This document shows positions 59,455 to 64,000 of a stretch of 64,000 nt of DNA, one piece after another. The position numbers were made by a program, and so were the translations under genes. Origin of the DNA: an uncultured Christensenella sp. (lineage in GTDB: Bacteria; Bacillota; Clostridia; Christensenellales; Borkfalkiaceae); the NCBI GenBank assembly GCA_905203015.1, contig CAJKUC010000010.1, forward strand, positions 1 to 64,000, in the 5' to 3' direction. The notes under the pieces are model-generated. The model was not told the origin of the DNA, did not search any database, and worked only from the letters and a program-made list of their open reading frames with translations. The first letter of the stretch is position 1. Each line of letters starts with the position of its first letter.

Positions 59455-59907
59455 TCAACGTAAAAATTCCGAAAGCCGACGTTGCACTTCGTCGGCGGAA
59501 TCGTTGTCCTTGCACACCACAAGCAACGTATCGTCGCCTGCAACGGATCCAACAACGCTTTCGAGATTGAGTTTATCTACCACCGCGCCCGCATTCGCGC
59601 CGTTGCCGGTCATCGTTTTCACCACCACGAGATTTTGCGCCACGGCAACGCTCACAACGCAGTTTTTAAAAAGATTCCGCATTTTTTCGGAAACTTCCCC
59701 CTCGTTTTCCCCGATGTAGGCATAACGATATTTCTTTTCGATCCCCGCCACTTTGAAAAGGTGCAGATCGCGTATATCGCGCGAAATCGTCGCCTGCGTC
59801 ACCACATAGTTTTCGCGGTTGAGTTCCTCGCACAGTTCTTCCTGCGTTTCAATCTCTTTTCTTGCGATCAGTTCCAGTATTTTTTCATGTCTTTCTGCTC
59901 GTAACAT
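59455..59907 (-). CDS. argR: Arginine repressor
   Basis: 150 residues, usual length. N-terminal winged helix (H-E-K-I-L-E-L-I, T-Q-A-T-I-S-R-D-I-R-D-L) binds ARG boxes; the C-terminal domain forms the arginine-binding hexamer, with G-T/S-V-A-G-D-D-T-L-L-V-V near the end. GAGGGTGAT precedes the ATG. In this cluster it lies between nadK and recN, as in Bacillus. Confidence 0.95.
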   Translation of the reverse strand: MLRAERHEKILELIARKEIETQEELCEELNRENYVVTQATISRDIRDLHLFKVAGIEKKYRYAYIGENEGEVSEKMRNLFKNCVVSVAVAQNLVVVKTMTGNGANAGAVVDKLNLESVVGSVAGDDTLLVVCKDNDSADEVQRRLSEFLR

Positions 59908-60038
59908 TATGAATCACCCTCTCTTTCCGATATTTTATTTAAGTATGCTTTTGCTCAAATTGTTATAAATTTTCGTGTTTTCTGCCTGAATTTGATTTTC
60001 TATGCGCAGCCAAGCCGCACATATCGCTTTATTCCGTT

Positions 60039-60842
60039 TCAGCCGAGTTTTCTTCGCACTTTCGCATAGAACGAGGAATACGACCTCGTGGGAAAAACTG
60101 CGCACAGATCGGCTGTTTCCGCCCGGATAAATCCGCCTTCTTTCACGTGCGCCCGCACTTCGCCGTCGATCAGAAGAAAGGCGTCGCCACGCGTAATCGA
60201 TACCGAAATCGTATCGTCCGAAGGGAACACGACGGGCCTTGCCGCAAGGGAAAACGCGCAAAGCGGCGTAAGCAGGATCGCGGGCGTTTGCGGTACGATG
60301 ATCGGTCCGCCCGCAGAAAGCGAATACGCCGTAGACCCCGTAGGCGTGCACACGAGAATGCCGTCGCCCGAAAATTCGTCGAAATCGCAGCCGTTCACGT
60401 TCGTCTGCACTTTCAGCATTCTGCCGTCTTTCACGTTGTAATCGCGGCGAAGCGCGGCCTCGTTCAGCGCAAAGAACGTTCCTTCTTTACAGGTGATTTT
60501 TAAAAGCGACCGTTTCGCTTCCGCGATTTTTCCTCTTTCAAGGTCGTTTAAAAACGCAGGTATTTTCTCCGTTTCATCCTTCTCGAATTCCGCCAAAAAA
60601 CCGAGCGTACCGTAATTTACGCCTACGATTTTCACACCGAAACGGGCGCATTTTTCCGCGCAGCGCAAAATCGTTCCGTCTCCGCCCAGCACGAAAAGCA
60701 CGTCCGCTCCGGAAAGAGCGTTTTCGTCGTTTACGTCGACTTCCGAGGCCGAAAAGCCGTTTTTTTCCAAAAACACAACGAATTTTTGCGCGTTTGCGCC
60801 GTTTTCCGCTTTTTCAGCGTTTGCGTATACGCCCGTTTTCAT
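60039..60842 (-). CDS. nadK: NAD kinase
   Basis: 267 residues. It phosphorylates NAD+ to NADP+. The G-G-D-G-T motif (with catalytic Asp) is near residue 53, N-E-A-A near 123, and the glycine-rich P-T-G-S-T-A-Y-S-L-S-A-G-G-P near 160. ATG 60842 overlaps the tlyA stop codon by 4 bp (ATGA) and has GGAGG upstream; longer upstream frames are inside tlyA. It supplies NADP+ for nfnAB and biosynthesis. Confidence 0.95.
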   Translation of the reverse strand: MKTGVYANAEKAENGANAQKFVVFLEKNGFSASEVDVNDENALSGADVLFVLGGDGTILRCAEKCARFGVKIVGVNYGTLGFLAEFEKDETEKIPAFLNDLERGKIAEAKRSLLKITCKEGTFFALNEAALRRDYNVKDGRMLKVQTNVNGCDFDEFSGDGILVCTPTGSTAYSLSAGGPIIVPQTPAILLTPLCAFSLAARPVVFPSDDTISVSITRGDAFLLIDGEVRAHVKEGGFIRAETADLCAVFPTRSYSSFYAKVRRKLG

Positions 60843-61675
60843 GCTTTTGCCTCCTCTTTTTTCTTTTCTTCCGAAATGCTCCGCAAAATTTCGTCGAGGT
60901 GCGAAAGTATTTCGCCGTTTGCCCGTTTTCTTGCGGCTTTTACGCGTTCCGTATCGTTCGATTCGGCGCATTTTTCCAGCCACAGCACGTATTCTACGTT
61001 CTTTCCTTTTCTTACGGGCGCATTCGTGATCTTTTTCGGAAACAATCCCGCTGCTTCGGCATAAGAAAGCACTTTCGACACGATTTTTTTATGTTCTGTC
61101 TTTTTTACTATGCCGCTTTTTCCGATCCCCTTGTTTTCGCACTCGAATTGCGGCTTGATCAGCACGAAAGCGTCTTTTCCGTCGTTCAGCAAATCCGCGA
61201 TCACGGGAAGAATCAGGCGCAAAGATATAAAAGATACGTCCGCCACCACGCCGTCGGGCGGGCAGGGAAAATCCTCTTTTTTAAGATACCGCGCATTTAT
61301 GTTCTCCATGGGAATCACGCGCGGATCGGCGGCGATTTTACTATCGAGCAGGCTTTCGCCCACGTCTACGGCAAATACTTTTTGCGCGCCGTTTTGCAAA
61401 AGACAATCGGTAAAGCCTCCCGCGCTCGCTCCGATATCCGCAAAGATTTTCCCTCTGCAATCGTAGCCGAAAGCGGAGATTGCTTTTTCCAGTTTGTAGC
61501 CGCCGTTGGAAACGAAGCGTTTTTCGGGAGAGATAAACGTAAAAATATCGTCCTCTTGCACCTCGTCTTTCGGGGCGAGCGGCTTATTCCCGCGCAAAAT
61601 TCTGCCGGCAGACAATTCTTCGGCGGCTTTTGTTCGCGATCCGAATTTTTCGGCAAAAAATTTATCCGCTCTCAT
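60839..61675 (-). CDS. tlyA: TlyA family rRNA (cytidine-2'-O)-methyltransferase
   Basis: 278 residues: an N-terminal S4 domain (M-R-A-D-K-F-F-A-E-K-F-G-S-R-T-K-A), then an FtsJ-like methyltransferase with the SAM motif D-I-G-A-S-A-G-G-F-T-D near residue 85 and K-P-Q-F-E near 185. TlyA methylates 16S/23S rRNA and is sometimes annotated as hemolysin. GGAGG lies 6 nt upstream of the start. dxs-tlyA-nadK-argR-recN order is classical in Firmicutes. Confidence 0.93.
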   Translation of the reverse strand: MRADKFFAEKFGSRTKAAEELSAGRILRGNKPLAPKDEVQEDDIFTFISPEKRFVSNGGYKLEKAISAFGYDCRGKIFADIGASAGGFTDCLLQNGAQKVFAVDVGESLLDSKIAADPRVIPMENINARYLKKEDFPCPPDGVVADVSFISLRLILPVIADLLNDGKDAFVLIKPQFECENKGIGKSGIVKKTEHKKIVSKVLSYAEAAGLFPKKITNAPVRKGKNVEYVLWLEKCAESNDTERVKAARKRANGEILSHLDEILRSISEEKKKEEAKA

Positions 61676-61702
61676 AAAGCCTCCTTCAAAAATCCTTATG
61701 TA

Positions 61703-61735
61703 TTATGTCAGACATAATTATTATGCGTAACATAG
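61703..61735. repeat. Pair of dyads between dxs and tlyA
   Basis: TTATGTCAGACATAA (61703-61717, perfect inverted repeat) and TTATGCGTAACATAG (61721-61735), 18 bp apart, sharing the core CATAATTATTATG. Lies in the only gap inside this otherwise tight part of the cluster. Confidence 0.65.
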
Positions 61736-61752
61736 CACCTCCGGAAAATAAA

Positions 61753-63651
61753 TCACAACAAACTTTCCGTATATCTTCTGATTTCCTCACAGGAAACACC
61801 GTACCGGCGTTGCAGCGAAGCCACGCTTCCCTGCGGAATAAACGAATCGCGATAGGCAAACGCCTTGAACGAACGTTTTTCTGCCGTCGCTTTGTTTTCG
61901 TCCTGCGTAAGCAGCGCGTGTTCCACGGCAGAGCCGAATCCGCCCGAAAATACGTTATCCTCTATCGTTATCGCCGTTCCTTTAATTTCGGAAAGCAATT
62001 TTTCATCCAACGGCTTTACGAAGCGGGCGTTCACTACGTTCAAGTTGTCCGCTTTTCCCGCTTCTTCCAACGCACGATATACTTTCAACGCGATAATCAG
62101 GCAACGTTCTCCCGTGGCAATCAGCGTAATTTTCGCCGAATCGTGCTTCACGAGATATTCCCACGTTCCGGGCACTATTGTCTCCGACCTCGAAAGCAAA
62201 GCCTTTTTTTGCGGAATACGGCTTGAAAACACCACTTTCCCGCATCTCGGATACCGTATCGCCAGAGGATGCGAAAATTTCTCGCTCCAATCGAGCATCT
62301 TACGGAATTCTTCCGTATCTTTCGGAGATGCGATCGTAAGATTCGGGATCATGGAAAGATAAGATAAATCGAAAACGCCCTGATGCGTTTCTCCGTCCGC
62401 GCCCGAAATTCCCGCGCGATCGATGCAGAACGTTACGGGAAGATCCTGTGCGCACACGTCGTGAATGATTTCGTCGTAAGCACGCTGTAAAAACGTGGAA
62501 TAAATCGCATAATACGGTTTCATGCCTTCTGTGGCGAGCGCGGCGCACAACACGGCGGCGTTCTCTTCGCAGATTCCCACGTCGAACGCCCGTTCGGGGT
62601 AAGAATCGAAAAATCCGCGCAGACCGAGCGCGTCGGTCATCGCGGCGGTAACGGCAACGATTTTATCGTTTTTTGCCGCAATTTTTTTCAGTTCGTCGCC
62701 GAGAATTTCCGAATATTCCCGTTCTTTTTTCGTTCTTACGGGCGGTACGCCGTGCGTTACGGCGGGATGATCCTCGCAGAATCCGTAGCCTTTTCCCTTT
62801 TTCGTGACAATATGCAAAAGAACGGATTTTTCTTTCAGCATTCGTTTCGCTTTTTTCAAAGCGTCCGTCACTTCGTCGATCTCGTTGCCGTCTATAACGC
62901 CGAGATAAGAGAGATTAAAACTTTCCAGCAAACGAATCCCTGCATTTTTATCGTCGGCTTCTTTTTTACGTTTTTCTTCGTTTGCACACGCAAATACACC
63001 GTTTTTCGCAAAATTTCCCTTGCAAACTGCGCTGTTTGCGGTTTCCGCGGTTGTTTTTTCGCCCCCGCGGATCGCGGAAAGAATATCGTGCATGCCGCCC
63101 ACCGTGGGCGAAATCGACATGCCGTTATCGTTCAGTATGATCAGAATTTTCGTATCCAGAATCTTCAAAGAATTCAGGGCTTCGTAAATCAGCCCGTTGT
63201 TGAACGAGCCGTCACCGATGAAAGCGATTACGTCGAAATCTTCTTTTTTCAGATCCCGCGCTTTTGCTATACCGATCGCGGCGGATACCGACGTGCCCGC
63301 ATGCCCCGTATCATAGAAATCGAAAACGCTTTCGCTTCGCTTCGGAAACCCCGAAATACCGCCTTCCTGCCGCAACGTATCGAACGCGCCCGCACGCCCC
63401 GTCAGCGCTTTGTAGGCGTAACATTGATGCCCTACGTCGAAAATAATCTTGTCTTTCGTAAAATCGAATACGTTGCAAAGCCCCACCGTGGCTTCGATCG
63501 CGCCGAGATTCGACGATAAATGTCCGCCGCATTCGGATACTTTCTCATAAATAAACGAACGCAACTCATCGCAAAGCACGTTGAGTTCGCCGTTCGTCAT
63601 TTTTCTTACGTCGTCGGGAGAAATCTCCCGCAAAGATATGTTTTTGCCCAC
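61753..63651 (-). CDS. dxs: 1-deoxy-D-xylulose-5-phosphate synthase
   Basis: 632 residues. It condenses pyruvate and glyceraldehyde-3-phosphate with thiamine diphosphate, the first step of the MEP isoprenoid pathway. The N-terminal S-S-N-L-G and V-G-H-Q-C-Y-A-Y-K motifs are typical (the usual H-Q-x-Y-x-H-K-x-L is A-Y-K-A-L here, lacking one His). The ThDP site is G-D-G-S-F-N-N-G, where most enzymes have G-D-G-x-M/L-T-G-G. Start is GTG 63651 with AGG nine bases upstream. The ispA gene lies directly upstream. Confidence 0.93.
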   Translation of the reverse strand: MGKNISLREISPDDVRKMTNGELNVLCDELRSFIYEKVSECGGHLSSNLGAIEATVGLCNVFDFTKDKIIFDVGHQCYAYKALTGRAGAFDTLRQEGGISGFPKRSESVFDFYDTGHAGTSVSAAIGIAKARDLKKEDFDVIAFIGDGSFNNGLIYEALNSLKILDTKILIILNDNGMSISPTVGGMHDILSAIRGGEKTTAETANSAVCKGNFAKNGVFACANEEKRKKEADDKNAGIRLLESFNLSYLGVIDGNEIDEVTDALKKAKRMLKEKSVLLHIVTKKGKGYGFCEDHPAVTHGVPPVRTKKEREYSEILGDELKKIAAKNDKIVAVTAAMTDALGLRGFFDSYPERAFDVGICEENAAVLCAALATEGMKPYYAIYSTFLQRAYDEIIHDVCAQDLPVTFCIDRAGISGADGETHQGVFDLSYLSMIPNLTIASPKDTEEFRKMLDWSEKFSHPLAIRYPRCGKVVFSSRIPQKKALLSRSETIVPGTWEYLVKHDSAKITLIATGERCLIIALKVYRALEEAGKADNLNVVNARFVKPLDEKLLSEIKGTAITIEDNVFSGGFGSAVEHALLTQDENKATAEKRSFKAFAYRDSFIPQGSVASLQRRYGVSCEEIRRYTESLL

Positions 63652-63718
63652 TCTGTTTACCTGTTTCGGCAGGATATCCGTTTTGCCGAAAATCCTCGGC
63701 GGCGAAATGCCGCACGCC

Positions 63719-64000
63719 TTATTTTTCCCGATTTCTTACATAAGTGACGAGATCTCGCAAAAATGCTGTGTCGCCGTCGATTCCGTCCAGTACGGCGTAG
63801 GCGTCGGAAGCGTATAAATCCGCCTGAATTTTCGCCCCGTCAAGCCCGTAAAGAGAAACGAACGTCAGTTTATTCTCCTTTTTGTCCTTTCCCGTCGTCT
63901 TGCCAAGCGATTCAAATGACGCCGTTTCGTCGAGAATATCGTCGGTGATCTGAAAAAGCGTACCGAGATATTTGCCGAATTGTTCCAGTTCAAAATAATT
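63719..64000 (-). CDS. ispA: Polyprenyl (farnesyl) diphosphate synthase, C-terminal part
   Basis: The minus-strand frame enters from the window edge and ends at TAA (63721-63719), about 93 residues. It contains the second aspartate-rich motif F-Q-I-T-D-D-I-L-D and G-K-T-T-G-K-D, followed by the typical short helix tail. It would condense isopentenyl diphosphate units downstream of dxs. The 5' part is outside the window. Confidence 0.9.
   Translation of the reverse strand, partial: NYFELEQFGKYLGTLFQITDDILDETASFESLGKTTGKDKKENKLTFVSLYGLDGAKIQADLYASDAYAVLDGIDGDTAFLRDLVTYVRNREK

Noticed and set aside
1..64000. CRISPR arrays, insertion sequences, rRNA operons
   Set aside because: No regularly spaced repeat-spacer array, no transposase frame and no rRNA sequence was seen on either strand.

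Overview
The window reads as chromosomal DNA from an anaerobic, spore-forming-type Firmicute (class Clostridia, probably an uncultured gut lineage). Supporting signs are strong GGAGG-type ribosome binding sites, TTGACA/TATAAT promoters with 16-18 bp spacers, a class III (oxygen-sensitive) ribonucleotide reductase under paired NrdR boxes, an NfnAB-type electron-bifurcating transhydrogenase, a TM1266-type hydrogenase-system regulator, and sporulation genes (spoIVB, spoIIM, gerW/ytfJ, scpAB neighbourhood). Species cannot be named from sequence alone.

Layout. 1-9.2 kb (+): end of a short-chain dehydrogenase, an Fe-S scaffold-like protein paired with a GGGtGRT protein, ribokinase, nrdD-nrdG, an O-antigen-ligase-like membrane protein and an anchored protein. 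9.4 kb: tRNA-Thr(CGT). 10-16.4 kb: a membrane protein, ZIP transporter, dut, trmB, TM1266 regulator behind an attenuator-like leader, and a three-gene ABC importer whose binding protein appears circularly permuted. 16.5-20.6 kb: a CPA2 antiporter divergent from nfnAB. 20.8-25.2 kb: a broken gene, tRNA-Leu(CAA), polA, coaE. 26-36.8 kb: a glycogen operon glgB-C-D-A-P plus a GH13 amylase-family enzyme, which together make, branch and mobilise glycogen.

37.2-44.1 kb: an inovirus (filamentous phage) prophage with a 6511 bp unit, bounded by 368 bp direct repeats. It carries an HUH replication initiator, a Zot/pI-like ATPase, a pVIII-like coat protein, a pIII-like surface protein, several small membrane proteins, an XRE repressor with three operator dyads over a strong promoter, and a hairpin-rich intergenic region. 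A Xer-like tyrosine recombinase with an apparently leaderless transcript lies immediately outside it.

45.4-48.8 kb (mostly +): hflX, a cysteine-rich small protein divergent from lexA across a shared LexA box, and a lipoprotein. 49-64 kb (-): rluB, D,D-carboxypeptidase, gerW, DUF2953-like, scpB, scpA, M50 protease; then a second carboxypeptidase, spoIIM, spoIVB; then recN, argR, nadK, tlyA, dxs and the end of ispA, a gene order typical of Firmicutes.

A 15 bp dyad (TTATG-N5-CATAA), three times as pairs 18 bp apart, recurs between genes at about 9.85, 25.8, 45.4 and 61.7 kb and is unexplained.
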